From Candidatus Nanopelagicales bacterium (lineage in GTDB: Bacteria; Actinomycetota; Actinomycetes; S36-B12), in assembly GCA_030836325.1 (NCBI GenBank), contig JAURQC010000010.1, positions 1 through 64,000 of the forward strand: a stretch of DNA of 64,000 nucleotides, read 5' to 3'. Every line of letters starts with the position of its first letter. The first letter of the stretch is position 1. The notes below the pieces were generated by a model. That model had not been told where the DNA came from. It did no database searches and was given only the letters and a program-made list of their open reading frames with translations. The position numbers and the translations under genes are program-made. Below, in pieces: positions 17,498-27,566 of the stretch.

Positions 17498-19765
17498 GTG
17501 GCGAAGAACGTACCGGTAACCACCGAGCCTGACTCCGCGCGTCCTACAACCTCCAGCGACTCCGGTGGGTTTCGCGGTCGCTTTGCGCGGCTCGCGGGTC
17601 CTCGCTATGCCCATCCGGAACTCGAGCCCGTTGTGCGCACGCTGCGTCGGTATCACCCCAAAGGTGACGCACGAGTCGTTGAACGTGCGTATGAGATGGC
17701 CGAGTATCTGCACCGCGATCAGCAGCGCCGTTCAGGTGAGCCGTACATCACCCATCCGCTAGCGGTGACTGCGATCCTGGCCGAGCTGGGCATGCCGGCA
17801 CCCACGCTCGCAGCGGCTCTGTTGCACGACACCGTCGAAGATTGCGGATATTCCCTCGATGCCCTTCGCGAAGACTTCGGGGACGAAATTGCCCTGTTGG
17901 TCGACGGCGTTACCAAACTCGACAAGGTCACCTACGGCGAGGCCTCCGCGGCGGAAACCGTCCGGAAAATGGTCGTGGCCATGGCACGCGATATCCGCGT
18001 GCTGGTGATCAAACTGGCTGACCGTCTGCACAACATGCGCACCCTTCGATGGTTGCCCGAGGAGAAGCAGCAGAAGAAGGCAAAGGAGACCCTAGAGATC
18101 TACGCGCCTTTGGCTCACCGTCTTGGCATGAACGCAATCAAGTGGGAACTTGAGGATCTGTCCTTCGCCACGATGTATCCAAAAATGTACGAGGAGATAG
18201 TCCGACTCGTGGGAGAGCGTGCGCCTTCTCGGGACAAGTACCTCGCTCAGGTCATCGGTGATATCGAGGGTCAACTCAAGGAAAGCCGGATCAAGGCCAC
18301 CGTCACTGGACGCCCCAAGCACTATTACTCCGTCTACCAAAAGATGATCGTCCGTGGCCGCGACTTCAACGATATCTACGACCTCGTGGGTGTGCGGATA
18401 CTCGTGGATAGCGTCCGCGAGTGCTACGCGGTGCTCGGCACCATCCACGCGCAGTGGAGTCCGGTGCCGGGACGGTTCAAAGACTTCATTGCAATGCCGA
18501 AGTTCAATATGTACCAATCGCTGCACACCACCGTTATCGGGCCGGACGGCAAAGTTGTCGAGGTGCAGATTCGATCACATGAGATGCATCAGTCCGCTGA
18601 GCTAGGTGTTGCTGCCCACTGGAAATACAAGCAATCCGACTCGGGGAAGGCTGGGCCCGACGATTTCGCGTGGCTTCGGCAGTTGCTCGACTGGCAGCGC
18701 GAAACCGCCGATCCGGGCGAATTCCTGGATTCTCTGCGCTACGACCTCGGCTCATCGGAGGTCTATGTCTTCACTCCCAAGGGCGATGTCATGGCACTGC
18801 CGTCTGGTGCTACGCCGGTGGACTTTGCATACTCGGTGCATACCGAAGTGGGGCACCGGTGCGTCGGTGCTCGGGTCAACGGCAAGCTTGTGCCGTTGGA
18901 GTCCGAGCTGAACAGCGGTGATGTGATCGAGATCTTCACATCGAAGGCCGAGGGTGCGGGCCCGAGTCGGGATTGGTTGGCTTTCGTCGCCTCAGCTCGT
19001 GCCAAGACCAAGATCAAGGCCTGGTTCTCCAAAGAGCGCCGTGAGGAAGCAATTGAGAACGGTAAGGACCAGATCGCACGCGCGATGCGCAAGAAGGGTC
19101 TGCCGCTGCAGCGGTTGATGACCAACCAGGCGTTGGCCACGATCGCCGTGGATCTCAACCAGGCCGATGTCTCAGCGCTCTATGCATCCGTCGGTGAGGG
19201 GCGTATCTCCGCTGCAACTATCGTGCAACGGCTCGTCGATGCGGCCGGGGGAGTCGACGGAGCCGACGACGACGCCGCTGAGGCGGTCACGCCGTCGTCG
19301 GGACGTCGCGACAGCGGCGCCCGTGATGTGGGTGTGATCGTTAAGGGCGCCGACGATCTTTGGGTGAAACTCGCCCGATGTTGCACCCCGGTTCCGGGTG
19401 ATCCGATTATGGGCTTCGTCACGCGCGGTTCAGGAGTCTCGGTCCACCGCGAGGATTGCGTAAACGTGCCGAACCTTCGCGAGAGTCCCGAACGCGAGGT
19501 GGCTGTCGAGTGGGCACCCACACCGTCGAGCGTGTTCCTGGTCAATATCCAGGTCGAGGCTCTGGACCGCTCTCGGCTCCTGGCGGACGTCACGCGTGCG
19601 CTCTCGGACACTCACGTCGACATCTTGAGTGCATCGGTGACAACGACTCGCGATCGAATCGCGACATCTCGGTTCACTTTCGAGATGGCCGATCCGAAGC
19701 ATCTGGGTTCGGTTTTAAAGGCGGTTCGCACAGTTGAAGGTGTCTACGACGCCTACCGTGTCTGA
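17498..19765 (+). CDS. relA: Bifunctional (p)ppGpp synthetase/hydrolase Rel
   Basis: Makes and degrades the stringent alarmone (p)ppGpp. The 755-residue long RSH protein contains an active-type HD hydrolase domain with HDTVEDCG near residue 110, the synthetase domain with [19 protein letters not shown] near 325-345, a TGS domain near 425 and a C-terminal ACT domain ([14 protein letters not shown] onward). The intact HD residues and the RFKD loop indicate a bifunctional enzyme. GTG 17498 is set by AAGGAGG. The apt gene that often sits between secF and rel in actinobacteria is absent. Confidence 0.95.
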   Translation: MAKNVPVTTEPDSARPTTSSDSGGFRGRFARLAGPRYAHPELEPVVRTLRRYHPKGDARVVERAYEMAEYLHRDQQRRSGEPYITHPLAVTAILAELGMPAPTLAAALLHDTVEDCGYSLDALREDFGDEIALLVDGVTKLDKVTYGEASAAETVRKMVVAMARDIRVLVIKLADRLHNMRTLRWLPEEKQQKKAKETLEIYAPLAHRLGMNAIKWELEDLSFATMYPKMYEEIVRLVGERAPSRDKYLAQVIGDIEGQLKESRIKATVTGRPKHYYSVYQKMIVRGRDFNDIYDLVGVRILVDSVRECYAVLGTIHAQWSPVPGRFKDFIAMPKFNMYQSLHTTVIGPDGKVVEVQIRSHEMHQSAELGVAAHWKYKQSDSGKAGPDDFAWLRQLLDWQRETADPGEFLDSLRYDLGSSEVYVFTPKGDVMALPSGATPVDFAYSVHTEVGHRCVGARVNGKLVPLESELNSGDVIEIFTSKAEGAGPSRDWLAFVASARAKTKIKAWFSKERREEAIENGKDQIARAMRKKGLPLQRLMTNQALATIAVDLNQADVSALYASVGEGRISAATIVQRLVDAAGGVDGADDDAAEAVTPSSGRRDSGARDVGVIVKGADDLWVKLARCCTPVPGDPIMGFVTRGSGVSVHREDCVNVPNLRESPEREVAVEWAPTPSSVFLVNIQVEALDRSRLLADVTRALSDTHVDILSASVTTTRDRIATSRFTFEMADPKHLGSVLKAVRTVEGVYDAYRV

Positions 19766-19797
19766 CAGTGAATTTTTTATCAGAGATTGAAGGCCGA

Positions 19798-21138
19798 CTA
19801 TTGCGCGATTCGTTGAGCGGCCTCGAGTAGCGCACGGGTGCTTTCGATGGACTGCTCGAGTTTGCGAACACCCCGATCATCGCCTTTAGCGCGGGCTTGT
19901 TCGAGTTCGGCTTCCTGTTTGGTCAACGCATCGGTGAAGGCGTTGGCGGTCGATTCTGCGCGGGCGCGCTTCTCCGGGTCATCGAGATCCCACGCCTTGG
20001 ATTCGGCCTTGCGGAGAGCGTCCTCAACCTTGCGCAGCCGGCCTTCTAGTCGGCTGCGCTCATTGCGGGGTAAATCGCCGGCCTTGTCCCATTGGTCTTG
20101 AATGGAGCGCAGTGACCGCTTGACTGCAGGTAGGTCGCTGGACCCACCAATCGGCAACAGGGCCTCGGCTTTGACGACAAGAGCTTCTTTGAGCTCAACG
20201 TTGGGCAGGAGTTCGGCATCCTTGGCAGCGTCGGCCTCCTTCATGGCTGTATAGAACGAATCTTGAGCAGCCTTGAAACGCTTCCAGAGTTTGTCCTCAT
20301 CTGATCGAGACCCGCGAGGAGCCCGCTTCCAGTCCTCCATGAGTTTCTTAAGGGCTCGCGTAGTGGGACCCCAGTCGGTGGAGGTGGCGAGCGATTGAGC
20401 CTTCTCGATGATTTCGCGCTTGACGGCCATGGCCTCCTTGCGCTGAGAGTCGAGCTCGGCGAAGTGCGCACGTCGACGCTTGTCAAAGGCCGCGCGAGCA
20501 GAACTCAGGCGCTTCCACAGTGCTTGCTCCACAGTGCGATCGGAGCGGGGAAGGGCCTTCCACTCCTCAACAATCGCCGCGTACCGCTCCGAGGTTGCCT
20601 TCCAGGAGGTGGAGTCCGACAGCGATTCGGCCTCGGTGACAAGGGCCTCGCGCGCCGCCTTGGTCTGGGCACGCATGCGGTCTCGGTGTTCGGTCTGGCG
20701 GACGGTGGCTGCCTGGAGTTCGGATTGCGCGGCCTCGACCTTGGCGGACAGTGCTTCCACATCTCCCACGAAAGAGCGCTCGGCCAGTCCTTGCTTGACC
20801 CGGGCGATGACCGTGCCGGCCTGGTCAGGCTTGGCTCGGCCGTCGGCAAGGCGCGCGGTGACTAGATCGATCTCCACCACGAGGTCGTCGTACTTGCGTG
20901 CGAAGAAGGCAAGTCCTTCCTCGGGACTGCCGGCCGCGTACTGACCGACCTTGACCTCGCCGTCGGGAGCCTTCAAGTACACGGTGCCGTCGGCTTCCAC
21001 GCGACCAAATTGCATACTCGGGCTGGGTGCCTCGGGCTGCGAGACGGCAGGAGCGCTGGGTGGGGGCGGCCCTGATGGACGCCGCAGGGCAGCGGGAGTC
21101 GGTACGGGAGGGCCGGACGGTGCGTTCTCGCCCGTCAT
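19798..21138 (-). CDS. DUF349 domain protein
   Basis: The 446-residue, highly charged protein has about three DUF349-type repeats with the pattern W-x3-T...L...WK...LWKRF: near residues 195-250, 270-330 and 345-400. The first 40 residues are proline-rich and disordered, and the rest is predicted as long helices or coiled coil. DUF349 proteins are widespread in actinobacteria downstream of rel; their function is not established. GGAGGTG precedes the ATG. It converges on rel with only 32 bp between stop codons and no obvious terminator. Confidence 0.85.
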   Translation of the reverse strand: MTGENAPSGPPVPTPAALRRPSGPPPPSAPAVSQPEAPSPSMQFGRVEADGTVYLKAPDGEVKVGQYAAGSPEEGLAFFARKYDDLVVEIDLVTARLADGRAKPDQAGTVIARVKQGLAERSFVGDVEALSAKVEAAQSELQAATVRQTEHRDRMRAQTKAAREALVTEAESLSDSTSWKATSERYAAIVEEWKALPRSDRTVEQALWKRLSSARAAFDKRRRAHFAELDSQRKEAMAVKREIIEKAQSLATSTDWGPTTRALKKLMEDWKRAPRGSRSDEDKLWKRFKAAQDSFYTAMKEADAAKDAELLPNVELKEALVVKAEALLPIGGSSDLPAVKRSLRSIQDQWDKAGDLPRNERSRLEGRLRKVEDALRKAESKAWDLDDPEKRARAESTANAFTDALTKQEAELEQARAKGDDRGVRKLEQSIESTRALLEAAQRIAQ

Positions 21139-21233
21139 ACCTTCACCTCCTGCAGTGTCCGGCTGCGGGACAGGACAGCCCCGTCGCGCCTGTTCATCGA
21201 GACACAGTCTGTCATCGTTGGGTCACCGCGCTA

Positions 21234-22064
21234 CTACGCCGCCCCAACTGTTGCCGATTCGATAACTATTGGTTGAGCAGGAAGACCGTCACCGCCACCA
21301 TCGGCTACTCCAGCCTCAGCGACCGCCTGAACGATCTCCAAACCTTCGGTGATCTGTCCCCAGATCGTGTACCCCGACGGAAGAGTTGTGTCCTCGTACA
21401 CCAGGAAAAATTGTGAACCACCGGTGCCCGGGCCGGCGTTCGCCATCGCCACCGTGCCAGCCGGGTAATTCGCCTCACCCTCGGCGGGGAGGTTCTCATC
21501 CGGAATTTGGTAACCCGGGCCACCGGTTCCGTTGCCCGCGGGATCCCCACATTGCAGGACGAAGATCCCCGCAGTGGTCAAGCGGTGACAGGCTGTTGCA
21601 TCGAAGAAGCCTTCAGAGGCAAGGAAGTCAATGGAGGCCACGGTTGCGGGGGCGTCATCGGCCAACAGATCGATTACGATGTCGCCACAGTTGGTGGTCA
21701 AAGTGAGCGCCCCGGCTTGCGCGGCTCCCGGATCCGGAGCGGCGTCGTAGGCCAAGTCGTCGGCTCGAGTAGCCACTGGCTCACCGCAGATGTCGATGAG
21801 GGCGTCGCCGGCCTGGATCTCATCAATAATTTCCTCAGCCGCTTGATCAAGGTCCGCAGCTGCCGTGTTGTCCGGTTCGTTTCCGCGGTCTGCCAGGGTG
21901 AAGACGGCCCAGCCACCGCCCGCGATCACGAGGGCTCCGATGACTGCGATGGCGACCACTCGTTGGCGCGCCTTGGCCTTTTGCTCACGTTCGGCACGGC
22001 GGTTTTGCTGGCGTTCGAACTTCGCGCGCGCGATTTCGCGTTCACGGCGGTTGGAGGAGGTCAT
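21234..22064 (-). CDS. Membrane-anchored cyclophilin-type peptidyl-prolyl isomerase
   Basis: Accelerates proline cis/trans isomerisation outside the cytoplasm. The 276-residue protein has a strongly basic N-terminus (residues 1-35), one transmembrane helix (about 36-57), an acidic linker, and a cyclophilin domain from about residue 125 with GSQFFLVYED near 220 and ANAGPGTGGS. The catalytic-loop region reads CHRLTTAGIFVLQCGDPAG rather than the usual FHRVI...QGGDP, still consistent with bacterial extracytoplasmic cyclophilins. The same gene follows rel in mycobacteria (Rv2582 region). Confidence 0.88.
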   Translation of the reverse strand: MTSSNRREREIARAKFERQQNRRAEREQKAKARQRVVAIAVIGALVIAGGGWAVFTLADRGNEPDNTAAADLDQAAEEIIDEIQAGDALIDICGEPVATRADDLAYDAAPDPGAAQAGALTLTTNCGDIVIDLLADDAPATVASIDFLASEGFFDATACHRLTTAGIFVLQCGDPAGNGTGGPGYQIPDENLPAEGEANYPAGTVAMANAGPGTGGSQFFLVYEDTTLPSGYTIWGQITEGLEIVQAVAEAGVADGGGDGLPAQPIVIESATVGAA

Positions 22065-22111
22065 ATCCGTCCCGGGGTTGCTCGTTTTGGGCGATCACTA
22101 TCCGGCGCCTG

Positions 22112-22117
22112 AGTGTA
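22112..22117 (-). promoter_or_regulatory. -10 box of the cyclophilin gene
   Basis: On the minus strand the box reads TACACT, about 48 nt before the ATG at 22064. It lies back to back with the plus-strand box at 22146. Confidence 0.4.
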
Positions 22118-22145
22118 GAGGTGAGGGTGCTGCTTGCAGCGCGGC

Positions 22146-22179
22146 TAGGCTGTGCTGACTGCGTTTCCAACGAACGCAG
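22146..22179 (+). promoter_or_regulatory. Promoter and leader hairpin of the MBL hydrolase-hisS-aspS operon
   Basis: TAGGCT (22146-22151) is a -10 box; transcription would start near 22158. The first bases of the RNA form a perfect 7-bp hairpin, CTGCGTT (22159-22165) with AACGCAG (22173-22179), with a 7-nt loop. A 5'-terminal stem like this can stabilise mRNA. AGGAGG stands before the ATG at 22207. Confidence 0.45.
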
Positions 22180-22206
22180 GTCCGCACATCGTTCGCAGGA
22201 GGAGCC

Positions 22207-22926
22207 ATGTTCATCACTGGCTTCCCTGCAGGATCCTGGAGCACGAACTGCTATGTCGTAGCGACAGCGCCTGGTGAGCCATGCGTGATCGTTGATCCAG
22301 GGCAGGACTCCATAGATCGTGTCCACGAGATCATCGATGAGAACCACTTGGTCCCCGCGGCCGTTGTGCTGACGCACGGCCACATGGACCATGTGTGGAG
22401 CGTGGCGCCGCTGTCACGGGAGTTCGAGATCCCGGCCCTGATCCACGCTGACGACCGCTACCGGCTGGCCGATCCCGCGGGCAGCAGCATGGTGGCCGCA
22501 CGCGAACAGTTGCTCGCTATGACCAAGAACAGTCTGGAACTCACCGAGCCCGACGATGTCCGGTTGCTTCCCAGCGGCGAGCCCGCTTCTGTGGAACTCG
22601 TGGGGATCAATTTTGGAGTGCGGCACGCTCCGGGTCATACCGAAGGCTCGGTCGTGTTCGACGTCGCAAGAGATGGAGACGCTGGTGTGCTGTTCTCCGG
22701 AGATGTGCTTTTCCAGGGTTCCATCGGCCGTACCGATCTTCCCGGTGGTAGTTCTGCGTTGATGGATTCCAGTCTTCGAGATGTGATCTGGCCGATGGAC
22801 GACTCAGTGATCGTGCTTCCCGGCCACGGTCCGCAGACGACCATCGGACAGGAGCGTGTGAGTAACCCGTTCTTGCAGGCCGCGGCGCGTGGCGACGGTT
22901 CCGATGCACCGCAGCGGGGGTGGTGA
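22207..22926 (+). CDS. Metallo-beta-lactamase-fold hydrolase (glyoxalase II-like)
   Basis: The 239-residue protein has the zinc motif THGHMDH (H57, H59, D61, H62), a further HAPGHTEGS near 139, a metal-bridging aspartate in LFSGDVLF near 159 and a C-terminal LPGHGPQT. It resembles the hydrolase beside hisS in mycobacteria (Rv2581c), annotated as possible glyoxalase II; the true substrate is unknown. SD AGGAGG. It overlaps hisS by 4 bp if hisS starts at 22923. Confidence 0.85.
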   Translation: MFITGFPAGSWSTNCYVVATAPGEPCVIVDPGQDSIDRVHEIIDENHLVPAAVVLTHGHMDHVWSVAPLSREFEIPALIHADDRYRLADPAGSSMVAAREQLLAMTKNSLELTEPDDVRLLPSGEPASVELVGINFGVRHAPGHTEGSVVFDVARDGDAGVLFSGDVLFQGSIGRTDLPGGSSALMDSSLRDVIWPMDDSVIVLPGHGPQTTIGQERVSNPFLQAAARGDGSDAPQRGW

Positions 22927-24203
22927 CAGTGGCCGACTTCCAGGCACCCAAGGGTGTTCCCGAGTATTTCCCGCCGCGGTCAGCGGCGTTTTTGGCTGTT
23001 CGTGATGCATTGGCGTACCCGGCGACCCACGCTGGATACGGCTATATCGAGCTGCCGGTTTTCGAGGACACAGCGCTATTCGTCCGTGGCGTGGGCGAGA
23101 GCACAGATGTTGTAAGCAAGGAGATGTACACCTTCCTGGATCGGGGCGAGAGGTCACTGTCTTTGCGCCCTGAGGGAACCGCTGGTGTCATGCGCTCGAT
23201 CGTTGAGAACCGCATGGACCAAGGTTCACTGCCGGTCAAGCTCTGGTACGCCGGGCCCTTCTTTCGCGCTGAGCGGCCCCAGCATGGCCGGTATCGCCAG
23301 TTGCAACAGGTCGGTCTTGAGGCAGTAGGTGGCGATGACCCGGCCTTGGATGCCGAGGTGATTGCCCTCGCCGATGAGGGGTATCGGCGTCTGGGCTTGT
23401 CGCACTACCGGCTGGACTTGACGAGTCTGGGGTGCGCCGAGTGTCGGCCCGCCTATCGCGAAGAGTTGATCGCATTCCTATCCACCTGCGACCTCGACGA
23501 CGCAACTCGGGCGCGCGCCCAGATGAACCCACTTCGGGTGCTGGACGACAAGCGTGAACAAGTCCAGGTCCAGTTGACGAATGCCCCGCTGATGGTGGAC
23601 CGGCTGTGCGACGCTTGCCGTGAGCATTACGACGCCGTGAGGGGCTTCCTGCGCGATGCCGGCGTGCAGTGGCAGGAAGCTCCGCGGCTGGTTCGCGGAT
23701 TGGACTATTACACCCGGACCACCTTCGAGTTCACCCACGAGATGCTGGGCGCGCAGTCGGGTATTGGTGGTGGCGGTCGCTACGACGGTCTCATGGAATC
23801 GGTCGGTGGCGCTGCCCTGTCCGGAATCGGATTTGGACTGGGCACCGATCGAACGCTGTTGGCCTGTGAGGCCGAAGGTCTCGAGGTCGGTGCTGGTCCA
23901 CGCGTCGATGCCTTCGTCGTTCCGATCGGAGAACAGGCCCGACACCTCTCCGTCCGGCTCATTGCCGAGTTGCGAGAGGCCGGGGTCCGAGTCGACATGG
24001 CTTACGGCGGTCGCGGCGTCAAAGGGTCGATGAAGGCGGCCGATCGTTCGGGAGCGCCGGCGGTGATCATCATCGGAGACGATGAGGTCGCATCGAAATC
24101 GGTGCAGGTGAAAGACATGCACGAGGGATCACAGCGCAGCGTGGCGTTGGACGGACTCGTGGCAGAACTCAAAAAGACCGTCACTCAGGAGGGCACGACG
24201 TGA
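22923..24203 (+). CDS. hisS: Histidine--tRNA ligase
   Basis: Charges tRNA-His. The 426-residue class II enzyme shows motif 1 around the [11 protein letters not shown] segment, motif 2 [19 protein letters not shown] near 105-122, HisA motif [15 protein letters not shown] near 258-270 and a C-terminal anticodon domain. Three consecutive GTG codons (22920, 22923, 22929) could start it; 22923 gives the usual 4-bp overlap with the upstream gene, while 22929 is a real alternative. Overlaps aspS by 4 bp. Confidence 0.94.
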   Translation: MTVADFQAPKGVPEYFPPRSAAFLAVRDALAYPATHAGYGYIELPVFEDTALFVRGVGESTDVVSKEMYTFLDRGERSLSLRPEGTAGVMRSIVENRMDQGSLPVKLWYAGPFFRAERPQHGRYRQLQQVGLEAVGGDDPALDAEVIALADEGYRRLGLSHYRLDLTSLGCAECRPAYREELIAFLSTCDLDDATRARAQMNPLRVLDDKREQVQVQLTNAPLMVDRLCDACREHYDAVRGFLRDAGVQWQEAPRLVRGLDYYTRTTFEFTHEMLGAQSGIGGGGRYDGLMESVGGAALSGIGFGLGTDRTLLACEAEGLEVGAGPRVDAFVVPIGEQARHLSVRLIAELREAGVRVDMAYGGRGVKGSMKAADRSGAPAVIIIGDDEVASKSVQVKDMHEGSQRSVALDGLVAELKKTVTQEGTT

Positions 24204-25975
24204 TCAGAACCGACCAAGCCGGCACCTTGCGGGAAGCCGATGCCGGCCGGACAGTGACCCTCGCGGGGTGGATCGCCTCGCGGCGCGACCACGGTGGAGT
24301 TGCATTCTTGGATCTGCGGGATGCGTCCGGTCGTGTCCAAGTGGTGGTCCGCGAACCCGAGGTTGCCCACCCACTGCGGGATGAGTTCTGCATCAAGGTC
24401 AGCGGCGAGGTATCCATTCGGCCGGAGGGAAATGAGAATCCTGATTTGGCCACCGGAGCCATCGAGGTCATTGCCGAAGACCTCACCGTGCTGTCCACCA
24501 GTGCTCCGCTGCCGTTCCCGATCGATGATCGAGTCAACGTCAGCGATGAGGTCCGTTTGCGGCACCGGTACTTGGACCTTCGACGAAACAAGCCTGGCGA
24601 TGCAATCCGGATGCGCTCGCGAGTGAATCAGGTTGCACGCGATGTGCTTCTTGACCGTGATTTCGTCGAGGTGGAGACACCGACTCTCACGCGATCGACG
24701 CCCGAAGGCGCCCGCGACTTCCTGGTTCCGGTGCGTTTGCAGCCTGGACATTGGTATGCGCTGCCGCAGTCGCCTCAGTTGTTCAAGCAGTTGCTGATGG
24801 TTGGAGGCATTGAACGCTACTTCCAGATCGCGCGCTGTTACCGCGATGAAGATTTCCGAGCAGACCGGCAGCCAGAATTCACTCAGCTCGATATCGAGAT
24901 GAGTTTCGTTGAGCAGCAGGACGTCATCGACGTGGGCGAAGCGGTTATTCGAGCTCTGTGGTCACAGGTCGGTGGTTACGCCATCGGCGACATCCCGCGC
25001 ATGACGTACGCCGAGGCGATGGGTCGCTACGGCACCGATAAGCCTGATCTGCGGTTCGGTCTCGAACTCGTCGAACTGACCGATTACTTCGCCAACACCC
25101 CATTCCGCGTTTTCCAGGCTGATTACGTTGGTGCGGTTGTCATGCCCGGCGGTGCAAACCAGCCGCGCCGCCAGTTCGATGCGTGGCAGGAGTGGGCCAA
25201 GCAGCGTGGAGCCAAGGGCTTGGCCTACGTCACGGTTGCCGAAGACGGCACTCTCGGGGGGCCGGTTGCAAAGAACCTGAGTGATTCCGAACGCGATGGG
25301 TTGGTGGCTGCCGTGGGAGCGAGCGCCGGCGATGCCGTGTTCTTCGCCGCGGGTCGCGCCAGTGAGGCACGGGCCCTGCTCGGAGCGGCGCGCGTGGAGA
25401 TCGCGGACCGACTGTCGTTGGTGGACACCAGTGAATGGTCCTTCGTGTGGGTGGTTGACGCGCCGATGTTTGAACAGGTGCAAGCCGATGACGGCTCGTG
25501 GGTCTGGACCGCAGTGCATCACCCGTTCACCTCGCCCAACTCCGAGTGGATCGATTCCTTTGAGTCTTCGCCCGGAGAGGCCTTGGCGTGGGCGTACGAC
25601 CTTGTGTGTAACGGCAATGAGATCGGTGGTGGCAGCATCCGTATTCATGATGCTGGCGTTCAGCGCAGAGTGTTCGACATTCTCGGTCTCGGCGAGGAGG
25701 AAGCCCAGGAAAAGTTCGGATTCCTTCTGGAGGCGTTCAAATACGGACCTCCTCCGCACGGCGGCATCGCCTTCGGCTGGGATCGCATATGCATGCTCTT
25801 GGCGGACGCAGACTCGCTGCGTGAGGTCATTGCCTTTCCGAAGACCGGAGGGGGACATGATCCGCTCACCGGTGCGCCCACTCCGATCACTGATGACCAG
25901 CGCGCTGAAGCCGGCATTGATGTGCAGCCGGAAAATGACGAGGTTTCCGACGACGACTCGGTAAATCCCGCGTAG
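24200..25975 (+). CDS. aspS: Aspartate--tRNA ligase
   Basis: The 591-residue bacterial-type AspRS has the N-terminal OB anticodon domain ([19 protein letters not shown]), motif 2 [20 protein letters not shown] near 213-232, the GAD insertion domain (about 290-420) and motif 3 [12 protein letters not shown] near 527-538. Whether it is discriminating or also charges tRNA-Asn cannot be told here; gatCAB is not in the window. Start GTG 24200 overlaps hisS by 4 bp. Confidence 0.96.
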   Translation: MIRTDQAGTLREADAGRTVTLAGWIASRRDHGGVAFLDLRDASGRVQVVVREPEVAHPLRDEFCIKVSGEVSIRPEGNENPDLATGAIEVIAEDLTVLSTSAPLPFPIDDRVNVSDEVRLRHRYLDLRRNKPGDAIRMRSRVNQVARDVLLDRDFVEVETPTLTRSTPEGARDFLVPVRLQPGHWYALPQSPQLFKQLLMVGGIERYFQIARCYRDEDFRADRQPEFTQLDIEMSFVEQQDVIDVGEAVIRALWSQVGGYAIGDIPRMTYAEAMGRYGTDKPDLRFGLELVELTDYFANTPFRVFQADYVGAVVMPGGANQPRRQFDAWQEWAKQRGAKGLAYVTVAEDGTLGGPVAKNLSDSERDGLVAAVGASAGDAVFFAAGRASEARALLGAARVEIADRLSLVDTSEWSFVWVVDAPMFEQVQADDGSWVWTAVHHPFTSPNSEWIDSFESSPGEALAWAYDLVCNGNEIGGGSIRIHDAGVQRRVFDILGLGEEEAQEKFGFLLEAFKYGPPPHGGIAFGWDRICMLLADADSLREVIAFPKTGGGHDPLTGAPTPITDDQRAEAGIDVQPENDEVSDDDSVNPA

Positions 25976-26002
25976 TCGATTGCGCCACGATGTGATGACG
26001 CC

Positions 26003-27331
26003 ATGACATTGTTCGACGATCGGGACCAAGCCGATCGGCCGGACGCGCCCCTGGCTGTGCGCATGCGTCCGCGCAGCATCGAAGAGGTTGTTGGACAACA
26101 GGCCGCGCTCGCGGAGGGGTCGCCGCTGCGTTCGCTCGTCACCGGTGGCGTGCGTGGGGCCGTATCCGTGGTCTTGTGGGGGCCGCCAGGTACAGGAAAA
26201 ACAACGCTCGCGACCTTGGTGTCGCGTGAATCAGGCCGGGTCTTCACCGAACTTTCCGCAGTAACGGCAGGTGTGAAGGACGTACGGCAAGTGATCGAGG
26301 AAGCCCGTGACCGACTTCGTCTTCAAGAACTTGGCACTGTGCTGTTCGTCGACGAGGTGCATCGCTTCAGCAAGAGCCAGCAGGACGCCCTCTTGCCTGC
26401 GGTGGAGAACGGTTGGGTGACTCTCATTGCCGCAACCACGGAGAACCCGAGTTTCTCGGTGATCGCTCCTTTGTTGTCCCGCAGCATCGTCGTCACCTTG
26501 CAGCCCCTGACAGATGCCGACATCGAGCAGGTCCTACGGCGGACACTGGTTGATGACCGTGGACTCGGTGGGTCCGCGACCGTGTCGGACGAAGCCATCG
26601 AATTCCTCGTACGCGTGAGCGCCGGGGATGCTCGGCGTGGATTGACTGCACTCGATGCTGCAAGTGTTGCAGTAACCGACGATGGCGTCATCGACCTCGA
26701 GGCTGTCGAAGCCGCAGTACAACACGCGGCGGTGCGTTACGACCGTGATGGAGATCAGCATTACGACGTCATCAGTGCATTCATCAAGAGCGTGCGCGGG
26801 AGTGATCCCGATGCGGCTTTGCACTATTTGGCACGAATGCTGGAAGCGGGGGAGGACCCTCGGTTCATCGCGCGGCGGTTGATGATCCTCGCGAGCGAAG
26901 ACATTGGAATGGCCGAGCCAAGCGTTCTTCAGACCGCAACCGCAGCGGCTCATTCGGTGGCCCTCATCGGGATGCCGGAAGCGCGCATCGTTCTCGCCCA
27001 GGCGACGGTCCATGCGGCCCTTGCTCCAAAATCCAACGCCGTGTACGTCGGCATTGACGCTGCGCTAGCTGATGTGCGGGCCGGTCGCATCGGTACGGTT
27101 CCGCTGCACCTTCGAGACGCTCACTACCCGGGTGCCGCGGCACTCGGTCACGGACAGAACTACCTTTACCCACACGATGCCCCGGGCGGCGTCGTCGAAG
27201 CCGAGTACCTGCCCGAGGTTCTTCGCGGAGTGCGCTACTACCAACCCACCGATCACGGTGCGGAAGCCAAGTGGGGAGAGATAGCCCAACGGCTGCAGGA
27301 GCGTCGAAGGGGCGAGTCCAGCGACGCATAG
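26003..27331 (+). CDS. rarA: Replication-associated recombination AAA+ ATPase RarA (MgsA)
   Basis: The 442-residue AAA+ protein acts at stalled replication forks. It has the clamp-loader-like N-terminus ([18 protein letters not shown]), Walker [12 protein letters not shown] near 59-69, Walker B FVDEVHRF near 115-122 and the MgsA C-terminal segment ending with YPHDAPGG and RYYQPTDHG. The TAG stop (27329-27331) is also the first half of the next gene's -10 box. Confidence 0.93.
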   Translation: MTLFDDRDQADRPDAPLAVRMRPRSIEEVVGQQAALAEGSPLRSLVTGGVRGAVSVVLWGPPGTGKTTLATLVSRESGRVFTELSAVTAGVKDVRQVIEEARDRLRLQELGTVLFVDEVHRFSKSQQDALLPAVENGWVTLIAATTENPSFSVIAPLLSRSIVVTLQPLTDADIEQVLRRTLVDDRGLGGSATVSDEAIEFLVRVSAGDARRGLTALDAASVAVTDDGVIDLEAVEAAVQHAAVRYDRDGDQHYDVISAFIKSVRGSDPDAALHYLARMLEAGEDPRFIARRLMILASEDIGMAEPSVLQTATAAAHSVALIGMPEARIVLAQATVHAALAPKSNAVYVGIDAALADVRAGRIGTVPLHLRDAHYPGAAALGHGQNYLYPHDAPGGVVEAEYLPEVLRGVRYYQPTDHGAEAKWGEIAQRLQERRRGESSDA

Positions 27332-27334
27332 GCT
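27329..27334 (+). promoter_or_regulatory. Leaderless promoter overlapping the rarA stop codon
   Basis: TAGGCT begins with the rarA stop codon TAG. Seven bases later comes GTG 27342, so the RNA would start at the start codon. Same arrangement as aroB/aroQ at 36003. Confidence 0.55.
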
Positions 27335-27341
27335 GTGCCCC

Positions 27342-27566
27342 GTGCGACGACTCGTGTGGACCGCTATCGGAGCAGCCGGAGGTATCTGGGCATACCGTAA
27401 AGGCAGTGAATTGCTGGATCAGGCGCGTGAGCAGGGGGTCGCCTTGACCATTCAGCAAGCTGCGCTGAACACCACGCAGGCGGTCAATCGGATCTCAGCG
27501 ACCGTCGCCGAGCGCGGTCAGTTCAAGGCGCGTCCGAATTCGGCAGATCAGGAAGGCGAGCTCTGA
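27342..27566 (+). CDS. Small conserved protein upstream of alaS
   Basis: The 74-residue protein has a short hydrophobic N-terminus (VWTAIGAAGGIWAY, residues 5-18), then an amphipathic helix and a polar tail. Small proteins of this type commonly sit just before alaS in actinobacteria (a DUF6167-like family is possible), with no known function. GTG 27342 is chosen for the leaderless promoter. Its TGA overlaps the alaS ATG by one base, so translation of alaS may be coupled to it. Confidence 0.7.
   Translation: MRRLVWTAIGAAGGIWAYRKGSELLDQAREQGVALTIQQAALNTTQAVNRISATVAERGQFKARPNSADQEGEL

Noticed and set aside
19766..19797. Bidirectional terminator between rel and the DUF349 gene
   Set aside because: There is a run of six T residues but no stable stem before it on either strand.
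24962..26098. 378-codon minus-strand frame opposite aspS
   Set aside because: Antisense shadow of a clear AspRS gene; no promoter, no recognisable domain.
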